Made by a program: the position numbers and the translations under genes. Below are positions 47,154 through 54,936 of a DNA stretch of 64,000 bases, in pieces (the stretch's first letter is position 1; every line of letters begins with the position of its first letter). The stretch comes from Providencia rettgeri (lineage in GTDB: Bacteria; Pseudomonadota; Gammaproteobacteria; Enterobacterales; Enterobacteriaceae), in contig NZ_CP096258.1 of assembly GCF_023205015.1 (NCBI RefSeq), positions 2,480,001-2,544,000 of the forward strand, read 5' to 3'. The notes below the pieces were generated by a model. It did not search any database. It was not told the origin of the DNA and saw nothing but the letters and a program-made list of their open reading frames with translations.

Positions 47154-47315
47154 TCAAAATGGTAACAAGGCAGTTACACGACAAATACCAAAAATAAAGT
47201 TTTCGCCTCCCTGATCACACAGGTTATCCATCGCTAAAAGATAGAAAAAGATACAAGCCAAAACTGTACTTATAGCAATAATTAATTTACGACCAAACAC
47301 TGACAATTCCTTCAT
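47154..47315 (-). CDS. mgrB: MgrB-like PhoQ feedback inhibitor (53 residues)
   Basis: A 53-residue frame on the minus strand, beginning MKELSVFGRKLIIAI, with one membrane span and cysteines at 21, 33 and 45. The C-terminal part NLCDQGGENFIFGICR and the end LLPF follow E. coli MgrB (47 residues; CDQ, SGIC, FIPW) with the same Cys spacing apart from one residue. MgrB sits in the inner membrane and inhibits PhoQ; its two periplasmic cysteines form a disulfide. The ribosome site is weak, and no clear PhoP box was found. In E. coli the neighbours differ (kdgR, yobH). Confidence 0.82.
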   Translation of the reverse strand: MKELSVFGRKLIIAISTVLACIFFYLLAMDNLCDQGGENFIFGICRVTALLPF

Positions 47316-47632
47316 ATTTCTATGATGATTTTATTTTTCAAATGATTACAATATTGAAGTGCTGCCATTTTATGTTTGGTACCATTTATGGCATTGCAGA
47401 TAATGCGTTAATAAAATAGATAGTACTCTAATTTAGAGCATCAAATTTGAGGAAAATATGCGATTCACCTCTTTTTACAAAAATTTGCTCATTTTTGGTG
47501 CTATTGATTACTAACTTATTCTGATTGTGCTTTTTTTGCCCTAAAAATGAGAAATACCGCACAAGCAGCCTTTGTCATGATGAAATGAAGTTGTGTATAC
47601 TTCTGCTACCGTAAAACTAGAAAACATTTGAG
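47316..47632. other. mgrB-AraC regulator intergenic region
   Basis: 317 bp with divergent promoters. An 18-codon frame at 47458-47514 with GAGG before its ATG is the only other coding candidate; I cannot support it. Confidence 0.4.
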
Positions 47633-48016
47633 ATGCCACAAGATAACCACTTAGCACTTGTTTATGCTTTGAGTAAATGGATAGAAGAACACTTAGGCCG
47701 CGTGATCCACTTAGAAGAGCTCGCGGCTTATTCAGGCTATTCACTTTGGCATATGCAGAAAATTTTTAAAGAAGTCACCGGGATTTCACTGGGTAAATAC
47801 ATCCGCCAACGCCGCCTTGCTGGCGCGGTCAATTTACTCCGTAATAGTAACCAGTCCATTTTCGATATTGCACTGGATTTTGGTTTTGGATCACAATCCC
47901 ACTTTACCTATATGTTCCGCAAAGAATATGGCATCACACCATTTGATTTTAGGCAGAATGACCAAATCCAATTAGATGTTAAGCAACCGCTTCACCTAAT
48001 TCATGATTATGAGTGA
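47633..48016 (+). CDS. MarA/SoxS/Rob-type AraC-family regulator
   Basis: 127 residues made of the two helix-turn-helix units of the AraC family and little else: LAAYSGYSLWHMQKIFKEVTGISLGKYIR and IFDIALDFGFGSQSHFTYMFRKEYGITPFDFR. The size and the lack of a ligand domain put it with MarA, SoxS, RamA and the DNA-binding half of Rob, activators of efflux and stress genes. The second recognition helix reads FGSQSHFTYMF where MarA-type proteins have a SQQTFTR-like sequence, so its targets may differ. Not one of the named E. coli proteins as far as I can tell. Confidence 0.85.
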   Translation: MPQDNHLALVYALSKWIEEHLGRVIHLEELAAYSGYSLWHMQKIFKEVTGISLGKYIRQRRLAGAVNLLRNSNQSIFDIALDFGFGSQSHFTYMFRKEYGITPFDFRQNDQIQLDVKQPLHLIHDYE

Positions 48017-48241
48017 GAATATTTTAGCTGCATTAACCTTTTGATTTATATATTAATGCCATAAAACATTGTCATTTCGACCTTTAACTATTGAACAGAG
48101 TTCCTGCTTTATATTCTGTTCAATTTCACATCAAACACACATTATTCTATTGCAACTAAAATTATAACCATTTGTATAATTTACATTCTGAATAATTAGA
48201 GTAAGGTATTGACAGAAAGCACGAATTTTAGGAGGCATTGG

Positions 48242-49054
48242 ATGTCAATAAAACTGGTCGCCATTGATTTAGATGGCACATTACTTAACTCTCAACACCA
48301 AATATCTCCCGTCGTAAAAGAGGCTATCACGCAAGCTAAGCAAAAAGGTGTTCATATTATCTTAGCCTCAGGCCGGCCATTTTCTGGTATATCCCCCTAC
48401 CTGCGTGAATTAGATTTAAATACAACTGATAATTATTGTATTAGTAATAATGGCAGTGTCATTCACCAAGCCAGTGATGGCAGCCATCTCGCAGAAAATT
48501 TGTTAGATTTCGCTGACTTCCAATATTTTGAAGAACTCGCAAGAAATGTTGGGGTTCATATGCATGCTCTTGCGGATAATTGCATGTTCACAGCTAACCG
48601 CCATATTAGCCACTATACGGTCGCAGATGCCTATTTAACGCACACTCCGCTTATTTATTGCCCCGTTAATGAAATGGACTCGTCTCTAGAATTTACTAAA
48701 TTTATGATAATTGACCATCCAGAAAAATTAGATATTGGTATCAGCTATATTCCAGAGAATGTTTTCGACAATTACGCTTTAACCCGAACAAGCCCCTATT
48801 TCCTTGAGGTCTCAAATAAAACTGCGAATAAAGGGACTGCGTTGCAATATATCTGTGAAAAGTTGGGTATTACACCGGATAAAGTCATGAGTATTGGTGA
48901 CCAAAATAATGATATCCAAATGCTGCAATATGCCAGTGTTTCTGTCGCAATGGGCAATGCGTTAGAACCCATTCGCCAAATGGTTAAATTTGTCACTACG
49001 ACCAATGATGAAGATGGTGTTGCTGTGGCCATCAATAAATTTATTAATGTATAA
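48242..49054 (+). CDS. yidA: Cof-type HAD sugar phosphatase YidA
   Basis: A HAD phosphatase with a type IIB cap. The nucleophile motif is AIDLDGTLL, motif III and IV lie in NKGTALQYI and GDQNNDIQML. Started at ATG 48242, with AGGAGG 6 bases upstream, it has 270 residues, the E. coli YidA length; an upstream frame to 48209 is unsupported. E. coli YidA acts on erythrose 4-phosphate and other sugar phosphates. Confidence 0.93.
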   Translation: MSIKLVAIDLDGTLLNSQHQISPVVKEAITQAKQKGVHIILASGRPFSGISPYLRELDLNTTDNYCISNNGSVIHQASDGSHLAENLLDFADFQYFEELARNVGVHMHALADNCMFTANRHISHYTVADAYLTHTPLIYCPVNEMDSSLEFTKFMIIDHPEKLDIGISYIPENVFDNYALTRTSPYFLEVSNKTANKGTALQYICEKLGITPDKVMSIGDQNNDIQMLQYASVSVAMGNALEPIRQMVKFVTTTNDEDGVAVAINKFINV

Positions 49055-49086
49055 CCACAAAAGATTTACTATCAACATGATCCCAT

Positions 49087-49114
49087 GGCAGCGCCTGCAC
49101 TCATCTACGCTGCC
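49087..49114. terminator. Hairpin between convergent yidA and yddG
   Basis: Stem GGCAGCG/CGCTGCC with a 14-base loop followed by ACTTTT, between two gene ends. Confidence 0.5.
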
Positions 49115-49118
49115 ACTT

Positions 49119-50018
49119 TTAGCCGCTTATTGTTTTTTGCCTAGTCGCTAAAAAGCAAATGACCGACCCCATGGTCACCATTAACACACCTTGCCAAAAA
49201 CTTAATGTTAGTGTCGTGCTTAACAATATTGACGCGAATGCTGTCGAAATAACTGGGGTAAAATAAGAAAGCGTTCCTAAAAACGCCACATTGCCCTTAA
49301 TAACCGCAAATGTCCACAATGCATTCGCGCCACCAGTCGCAATTGAAGCAACGAGTAATAATAACAGGCTTTGGCTAGTGATAATAAATGGTGTCGGTGT
49401 ACTGAAAAAATACAGTATCCATAACCCGATAGAGGTCATGATAAAAAATAATACCATGCCATTATGACCACCAGAAATACGTTTGGTTACATTGCTGTAG
49501 AACGACCAAACAATGGCCCCGATAAAAGCTAAAAAATAGCTCAGTGGGTTACTTTGAATATTCACTAAAATAGTTTGTACCGATAATGGCTGATTTCCTG
49601 AAATTACCCAAATCAGCCCCATAAAAGCTAAAACCAGCCCTAAACCCAATAATAAAGTGAAACGTTGACGGTTAAAAAATACAGCCAGTGCGATAGTAAA
49701 ACTTGGCCACAAATAATTCACCATACCCAGCTCAATCGCTTGTTGCCGGCTATTGGCTAAACCTAATGCAAGCACAAAACAAATTTCATAGCTAACAAAC
49801 AGTATTGTTCCCCAAAGCAAATAGCGTTTAGGATATTTCGTTATTTTTGGCATTCCCATGGTAAGTACTAATACCAATGAACCGACCGTATAAACTAATG
49901 CTGCACCACCAACAGGCCCAAAATTTTCACTTACACTGCGGATCAGTCCTACCATTGTGCTCCACAATAAGATTGAAATAACTCCATACAGCGTTGCGGC
50001 GTACTGATTCAATTTCAT
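49119..50018 (-). CDS. yddG: Aromatic amino acid exporter YddG
   Basis: A 299-residue, 10-span DMT/EamA transporter. It matches E. coli YddG in ISILLWSTMVGLIRSVSENFGPVGGAA, LFVSYEICFVLALGLA, IELGMVNYLWPS and YFTPVISTAFASILLS. E. coli YddG exports phenylalanine, tryptophan, tyrosine and some drugs such as paraquat. It lies near pheP, which imports the same compounds. Confidence 0.9.
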   Translation of the reverse strand: MKLNQYAATLYGVISILLWSTMVGLIRSVSENFGPVGGAALVYTVGSLVLVLTMGMPKITKYPKRYLLWGTILFVSYEICFVLALGLANSRQQAIELGMVNYLWPSFTIALAVFFNRQRFTLLLGLGLVLAFMGLIWVISGNQPLSVQTILVNIQSNPLSYFLAFIGAIVWSFYSNVTKRISGGHNGMVLFFIMTSIGLWILYFFSTPTPFIITSQSLLLLLVASIATGGANALWTFAVIKGNVAFLGTLSYFTPVISTAFASILLSTTLTLSFWQGVLMVTMGSVICFLATRQKTISG

Positions 50019-50153
50019 AACTCTCTCGGCTATTTAAATTAGAAAATGATATATATGGTGATAATACATTTATTTCACCATCTTAAAAAACCTTATAGCT
50101 CAAAGAATTATAAAACAAGTGTTTATTCTTATTAAACCTTGATAATATTTCAT

Positions 50154-50185
50154 AAAAAAATTCTCAGGCTTTCACCTAAGAATTT
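50154..50185 (-). terminator. Rho-independent terminator of alsT
   Basis: On the minus strand AAATTCTTAGG/CCTGAGAATTT (one mismatch) is followed by seven T residues. Confidence 0.85.
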
Positions 50186-50204
50186 TATGATTTAAAATTT
50201 TGTA

Positions 50205-51665
50205 TTAGCGAGATGTTTCTTTCTCAATCCATTTATCAACTTCTTCTTTTTCCCATATCCCCTCCTCAAACTGTTTCTTTAATTCAGGGTGCTGATTAAT
50301 ATCAAAAGTCGGTATTTTACCTGCAACTAATTGCTGGTTATAATCTTTAGCAAGTTTGAAAGCGATACCCGATAATAGAAGGATCGCAATTAGATTAGTT
50401 ATCGCCATTAGACCCATCGATAAGTCTGCAAGTTTCCAAATGAATGGCATTTCAGCAAGAGCACCAAACATCACCATACCCAATGCAGCTAAACGGAAAA
50501 TAAATAAACCAGCCGTATGATTGTTCTCTAAAAAAATCATATTGCTTTCAGCATATGCATAATTCGCAATAATTGATGTGAATGCAAAAAAGAAGATAGC
50601 TATCGCAATAAACGTACTTCCCCAACTACCGACAGCAGAAGAAAGTGCAAGTTGTGTTAATTCAATGCCATTAATATTTTCCATTCCACTTTCTAAAACA
50701 CCAGAGGATAAAATAATAATTACTGTCGCACTGCAAATAACGATGGTGTCCATAAAAACACCAAGCATCTGTACATACCCTTGTGATGCAGGATGTGGAG
50801 GATAAGGTGCTGCCGATGCCGCTGCATTTGGTGCGGACCCCATCCCTGCCTCATTAGAGAACAATCCTCGCTGAATTCCTTGTGTCATCGCCTGAGCAAC
50901 ACCATAACCAACAGCCCCGCCAGCCGCCTCTTGTAGACCAAACGCATTTCGGATTATCAGCATGAAAACTTCAGGTAATCGTTCAATATGGTGCCCAACA
51001 ACCCAAAATGCCAATAGCAAATAGGCCAACGCCATAACAGGAACAACTAATTCAGCAACCTTCGCAATGGATTTCAATCCACCAAAAATAATGACCCCGC
51101 TTAATAAAACTAAGCCAATGCCAACATAAATTGGATTGAAATCAAAGGCGACCGCGGTTGCTTGAGCAATCGAATTCGCTTGTACTGCATTAAATACTAA
51201 ACCAAAGGCAATAATTAGGAAAATTGAAAACAACACGCCCATCCAGCGCTGGTTTAAGCCTTTCTGCATATAATATGACGGCCCACCTCGATAATTTCCT
51301 TTATCATCTTTGGTTTTGTATAACTGTGCTAGAGTGCATTCAATAAAAGAGGTTGCCATTCCCAATAACGCAACCACCCACATCCAAAAAATAGCTCCAG
51401 GTCCGCCTGCTGTTAGGGCTATTGCTACACCGGTTAAATTTCCTGTACCAACCCTAGCCGCTAAACTTGTACATAATGCCTGAAAAGATGAAATACCTGC
51501 GCTATCAGATTGTTTACTGTTTTTTAAAACACGAAACATGTGGCCAAAATGCCTAATTTGAATAAAACCAGATCGAAGCGTAAAATATAGACCAGCTCCC
51601 AGTAATAAATAAATAAGTAAAGAACCCCAAATGAAATTAGTTATTGAGTTTATAAATTCTATCAA
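50205..51665 (-). CDS. alsT: Sodium:alanine symporter (AGCS family)
   Basis: A 486-residue AGCS transporter with about 11 spans. Family blocks: GISSFQALCTSLAARVGTGNLTGVA, ECTLAQLYKTKD, RGGPSYYMQKGL and RGLFSNEAGMGSAPNAAA. It imports alanine or glycine with Na+. Translation starts at TTG 51665 with AAGGAG 7 bases upstream; the next ATG would remove the first part of the fold. A single-gene unit. Confidence 0.92.
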   Translation of the reverse strand: MIEFINSITNFIWGSLLIYLLLGAGLYFTLRSGFIQIRHFGHMFRVLKNSKQSDSAGISSFQALCTSLAARVGTGNLTGVAIALTAGGPGAIFWMWVVALLGMATSFIECTLAQLYKTKDDKGNYRGGPSYYMQKGLNQRWMGVLFSIFLIIAFGLVFNAVQANSIAQATAVAFDFNPIYVGIGLVLLSGVIIFGGLKSIAKVAELVVPVMALAYLLLAFWVVGHHIERLPEVFMLIIRNAFGLQEAAGGAVGYGVAQAMTQGIQRGLFSNEAGMGSAPNAAASAAPYPPHPASQGYVQMLGVFMDTIVICSATVIIILSSGVLESGMENINGIELTQLALSSAVGSWGSTFIAIAIFFFAFTSIIANYAYAESNMIFLENNHTAGLFIFRLAALGMVMFGALAEMPFIWKLADLSMGLMAITNLIAILLLSGIAFKLAKDYNQQLVAGKIPTFDINQHPELKKQFEEGIWEKEEVDKWIEKETSR

Positions 51666-52238
51666 ATTACACTCCTTTTTTATTAAAACGATTAATAAAA
51701 ACCAATCGAAAATTAAATACTCACATTTACATCACAACTCCAGAAAAGGAGTTTAGCTAGCAAGAGCCAACTCATCTTAATATGATTATCAGAAATTATA
51801 TTTTTTTATCTTTAATGTAAATTAATTTTCGATTCATTAATCATTAACTACATTCAATTTTAATAGAAATATGTTACATAATTACAAAAGAACACGTATA
51901 ACCCTTTGAAAAAACTAACCATGGCAAATCTTCTCAACATTCCATGGGAAGTAAATCAAATGATTGATTTGTCGCGTTTATTTTAACCAATCAGTTAATT
52001 GAACAAATAAAAACTCATTATTCATTTCATATACCTACTTTTAATTAGCCTATCCTTTAACTAAAAACTTTATAATACTTCTTTTATTTAATTCATTATT
52101 TGGAAGTATTGCATCAATGCGTACATTAATGCACAACAACAAATTAATCCAATTACAATCGTCTTAATTAGATGATTGCTTATGCTTTCACTTAACAATA
52201 AACTGAACCTAATAAATTTATAGGCAAGAGGTTAACAC
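51666..52238. other. AT-rich intergenic region between alsT and the DinI-like gene
   Basis: 573 bp. A 21-codon frame near 51920-51986 without a ribosome site is the only coding candidate and is not supported. Otherwise I see only promoter-like AT tracts. Confidence 0.4.
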
Positions 52239-52487
52239 ATGGAAATTAATATCAAGTTATCTGATGAGGCACTTTCTCAGTTCTCTGAAAAATCATATGA
52301 TGCTTTCACTGCTGAGCTGAAAGCACGTGTTTTGGAAGTCTATCCTGGCAGCTATCTATTGATCACTCATGATAATGGCCCAACGACTTTTCAAACTAAA
52401 GGCTTTCATGATGATAACGAAGTACATATTGTTTTACATGAACTTGTCGAAGATGTCTTAAAACATGGCCATTGGTTAAAACAGTAA
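52239..52487 (+). CDS. Small protein, possibly DinI-like
   Basis: 82 residues, acidic, no signal or membrane span, with AAGAGG 7 bases before the ATG. The layout (N-terminal strand MEINIKL, helix with ELKARVLEVYPG, a strand pair, then a C-terminal acidic helix VLHELVEDVLKHGHWL) resembles DinI-family proteins, which bind RecA in the SOS response. The resemblance is by eye and weak at the residue level. No LexA box (CTG-N10-CAG) was found upstream, which argues against plain SOS control. Confidence 0.6.
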   Translation: MEINIKLSDEALSQFSEKSYDAFTAELKARVLEVYPGSYLLITHDNGPTTFQTKGFHDDNEVHIVLHELVEDVLKHGHWLKQ

Positions 52488-52869
52488 TTTCCTTATCAAA
52501 TTACACTCATAAAACCAGCCGTGAGCCTGCATAGCTCTAGCTGGTTATTTGTAATATTCCTCTCGTATTTCAATAACGTTTCCACCTCAATATTTACTCA
52601 AAGTCTGATCAAGATCATACTTAAACTTAACTATCCTCAAAACAAGCCAAATTTGCTTTACCTTTAACCGTTATATGGTAATGTATATAACGTAATTTTC
52701 ATTTACATTGCTTTTGCTAATTATAGCGGCCAGTATTTATACTGGCTCTTTTTTATGAAATCATGCTAAAAACCCATTCGATATCCCCGTTTTAGGCCTA
52801 ATCTGCTATAGTATTTCTCTAATACTAGATAGAGTTATTATTCATTGAGTGCAAAATAGAGGTATGACT
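52488..52869. other. Intergenic region with two hairpins
   Basis: 382 bp. A modest terminator at 52513-52550 ends the upstream gene, a palindrome CTGAT-CAAG-ATCAT lies at 52605-52618, and a second, strong terminator at 52729-52754 has no gene before it (see findings). Confidence 0.5.
52729..52754 (+). terminator. Orphan Rho-independent terminator
   Basis: Perfect stem GCCAGTA/TACTGGC with loop TTTA and a T-rich tail. The nearest upstream gene already has its own hairpin, so this one probably ends an unlisted transcript. Confidence 0.8.
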
Positions 52870-53241
52870 ATGAAGCGTTTATTACTGGCTTTTTGCCTGA
52901 CCCCAGCCCTTGTTATGGCTGATAATGCCCCATTAAATATTAGTGAGATAGCCAACGATTATTGCGAAATCACAGGTCAAGCACTAAGTGAAGCATACAG
53001 CACTGACAAAACTAGCAGTGAGTTAACCCAAGCAACCATTGCTAAACTGAAAAGTGAAAATGTCGACCTCAAGCAATTAGCGACTGTTGAGTCAGACTTA
53101 CGCGAAAATCTAACTTCAGCGATTGATGCAGTACGCAGCAATAAATCTAAGTTTGCTAATGAAGCTGATTTCAATAAATCATTAAATGACTCTGTTTCAG
53201 CTTGTAAAATCCAAACTGAACTTCTTTTGAATAAATCTTAA
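52870..53241 (+). CDS. Small exported protein of unknown function
   Basis: 123 residues. A signal peptide is clear (KRLLLAFCLTPALVMA, cleavage after about residue 17), so the mature protein should be periplasmic. It is mainly helical and polar, with two cysteines (in NDYCEITG and VSACKIQT) placed for one disulfide joining the ends. AGAGG lies 7 bases before the ATG at 52870. I do not recognise the family. It ends in a strong bidirectional terminator shared with the next gene. Confidence 0.8.
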   Translation: MKRLLLAFCLTPALVMADNAPLNISEIANDYCEITGQALSEAYSTDKTSSELTQATIAKLKSENVDLKQLATVESDLRENLTSAIDAVRSNKSKFANEADFNKSLNDSVSACKIQTELLLNKS

Positions 53242-53257
53242 GATTTAATTTTCGAGT

Positions 53258-53292
53258 AAAAAGCGCTCAAACTAAAATTTGAGCGCTTTTTT
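53258..53292. terminator. Bidirectional terminator
   Basis: Stem AAAAGCGCTCAAA/TTTGAGCGCTTTT with A and T runs on both sides, between convergent genes ending at 53241 and 53294. Confidence 0.92.
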
Positions 53293-53293
53293 A

Positions 53294-53671
53294 TCAATTA
53301 GTTTGTTTTTTAACACACAACTGTTCAATCGAAAATTGTAATTCAGGTGTTTCACTGATAATCAGTTGCCCATGTTCAGAAAGACGTCCATCTTTAATAC
53401 TTACATTCGCAACAAATGGCAGCGAATTTTCTTGGGAAGGTAGACGATATAAACCACAAACCCGATAACTTTCCCCTTCCTTAAATTCACTTTTTTGTAC
53501 TATTTCCACATCACTAAACTCAACCACAGATGCGTTGCTGAGTTTCTTTTCCACCATGCTTTGAGCTTCATTTTTGACATCTGAATCACCAATACTCGTA
53601 TAAGAATGGTACGCAAATACGCCTAAAGCCAATAGCAATACTATCAATAATTTTGTTTTTATACGCTTCAA
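53294..53671 (-). CDS. Small membrane-anchored protein of unknown function
   Basis: 125 residues with an N-terminal membrane anchor or signal (KTKLLIVLLLALGVFAYHSY) and a periplasmic domain of about 100 residues. Two cysteines (YRVCGLYR and EQLCVKK). The order VEKKLSNASVVEFSDVEI, then a Cys-Gly, then FVANVSIKDG, then a final Cys parallels the protein at 58025-58423, so the two may be paralogues. Function unknown. Confidence 0.75.
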   Translation of the reverse strand: MKRIKTKLLIVLLLALGVFAYHSYTSIGDSDVKNEAQSMVEKKLSNASVVEFSDVEIVQKSEFKEGESYRVCGLYRLPSQENSLPFVANVSIKDGRLSEHGQLIISETPELQFSIEQLCVKKQTN

Positions 53672-53955
53672 CGCATCACCCTTCCTATATTATGATTAAT
53701 TCACTTAGTATAAATGTATTATATCAATTTGAGTAAACAATTTGAGCTTTTGCCTCAACTGTTTAGTTTTCACCCTAACCAATTGATAATAGATTATAAC
53801 GGTTATTTTTCAATCCTAATAATTGACTAAAAACACCTATCAATATTGATTTTATTTATATTTATTAACTTAGCATTAATAAAAAAAACATTTTTTATTT
53901 TCTTAGCTAGTTTTATAATAGCCTCTATACTATGAAACTGATTTAATATATTTTT

Positions 53956-54177
53956 ATGAAAGAAAAAATCGTTAAAAATCTTGTTAACTTGACTCATGGA
54001 AACAACAATGATGTTAAAATAGCGGCGATAAATGCATTGGGCGATTATATTTGTTCAATTGAACAAGACGCCGCCATCGATAGGCTACTTGTTTTATGTG
54101 ATGACTATAATAAAGACATTGCTGTTGCATCAATTATATCAATCAGCAAACTCGCTAAATTCTTCAATGAAAAATAA
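53956..54177 (+). CDS. Small HEAT-repeat-like protein
   Basis: 73 residues of helical sequence. DVKIAAINALGDYI and DIAVASIISISKLA look like two HEAT-type helical repeats, so it may be a very short scaffold or a remnant of a longer repeat protein. The ribosome site is weak and the DNA around it very AT-rich. Possibly real, function unknown. Confidence 0.5.
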   Translation: MKEKIVKNLVNLTHGNNNDVKIAAINALGDYICSIEQDAAIDRLLVLCDDYNKDIAVASIISISKLAKFFNEK

Positions 54178-54344
54178 TAACTTAACGTTAACCTCATTTT
54201 ATTAACAAATTATTTTCATTGTGAGGAAATAATGAAATAAAAGTGGCTGAATTATGATTTGTTCATTTAGATAAGTAAATACAATTGAATTAATTAATTA
54301 CAATGGCAGAATGATAATTAACAAATATCTAAAGGAGATATCTC

Positions 54345-54683
54345 ATGAATATATTAAAGCCATTAATTCTTAGTGCGAGTTTAATCGCTATTAGCTTTTC
54401 GACGCTCGCTTACCCAGGGGATGGTAATGGTTCATGGCACCGTGGCGGATACCAAAACCAACACCAATATAATGATAGGCCTTGCGATAATTATCGCCAC
54501 TCTAATTATGCAAATCGTCACCGTGGAATGATGCAATACTCGACATCAATTCAAACAGCTCAACCAGATGAAACACTGAAAAAAATTGCTGCAGATGTGC
54601 CTAAAGGAGAAAATGGTAAACAATATATGGTTAAAGTTGCAGTTGTAGAAATTACACCTAATGTCCCTGCACAAGGCCAGTAA
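54345..54683 (+). CDS. Exported His/Asn/Tyr-rich protein of unknown function
   Basis: 112 residues. A signal peptide (about 1-22, ending STLAYPG) leads to a segment of about 40 residues rich in H, N, Y, R and G (SWHRGGYQNQHQYNDRP...), which could bind metal, then a short folded tail (KIAADVPKGENGKQYMVKVAVVEI). AAGGAG with a 7-base spacing and a clean terminator make it a convincing gene. Family not recognised. Confidence 0.8.
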   Translation: MNILKPLILSASLIAISFSTLAYPGDGNGSWHRGGYQNQHQYNDRPCDNYRHSNYANRHRGMMQYSTSIQTAQPDETLKKIAADVPKGENGKQYMVKVAVVEITPNVPAQGQ

Positions 54684-54691
54684 TCTTTACC

Positions 54692-54719
54692 AAGGGTAGA
54701 AAAACACTACCCTTTTTTT
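54692..54719 (+). terminator. Rho-independent terminator
   Basis: Stem AAGGGTAG/CTACCCTT and seven T residues, 9 bases after the gene ending at 54683. Confidence 0.88.
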
Positions 54720-54860
54720 ATTTATATGTCCTCAATAATGCTATACCCCAATGAGTTGCCCTCCACCACCTTAGCATGACACGTTCTCCCTTCATGTTTT
54801 CAATAAATAGATTTTCAACACATAAATCCCACACCACCAATGCGAATAATTAGTCATAAT

Positions 54861-54908
54861 AAGTAAATAATTATTTACTTTAGGTTGATTTTAAGTAATC
54901 TATTACTT
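54861..54908. promoter_or_regulatory. Two related palindromes ahead of the exported aminotransferase
   Basis: A perfect 20-bp palindrome AAGTAAATAATTATTTACTT (54861-54880) and a second, AAGTAAT-CT-ATTACTT (54893-54908), share AAGTAA/TTACTT ends. They are 23 bases apart centre to centre near 30, and lie 28-76 bases before the start codon, the place for a paired repressor operator. Confidence 0.55.
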
Positions 54909-54936
54909 TCAATAATAATAACTTTAGGGAATAACT

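Noticed and set aside
47458..47514. 18-codon frame with GAGG before its ATG
   Set aside because: Too short, and no known peptide; could be chance.
51920..51986. 21-codon frame upstream of the DinI-like gene
   Set aside because: No ribosome site and no recognisable family.
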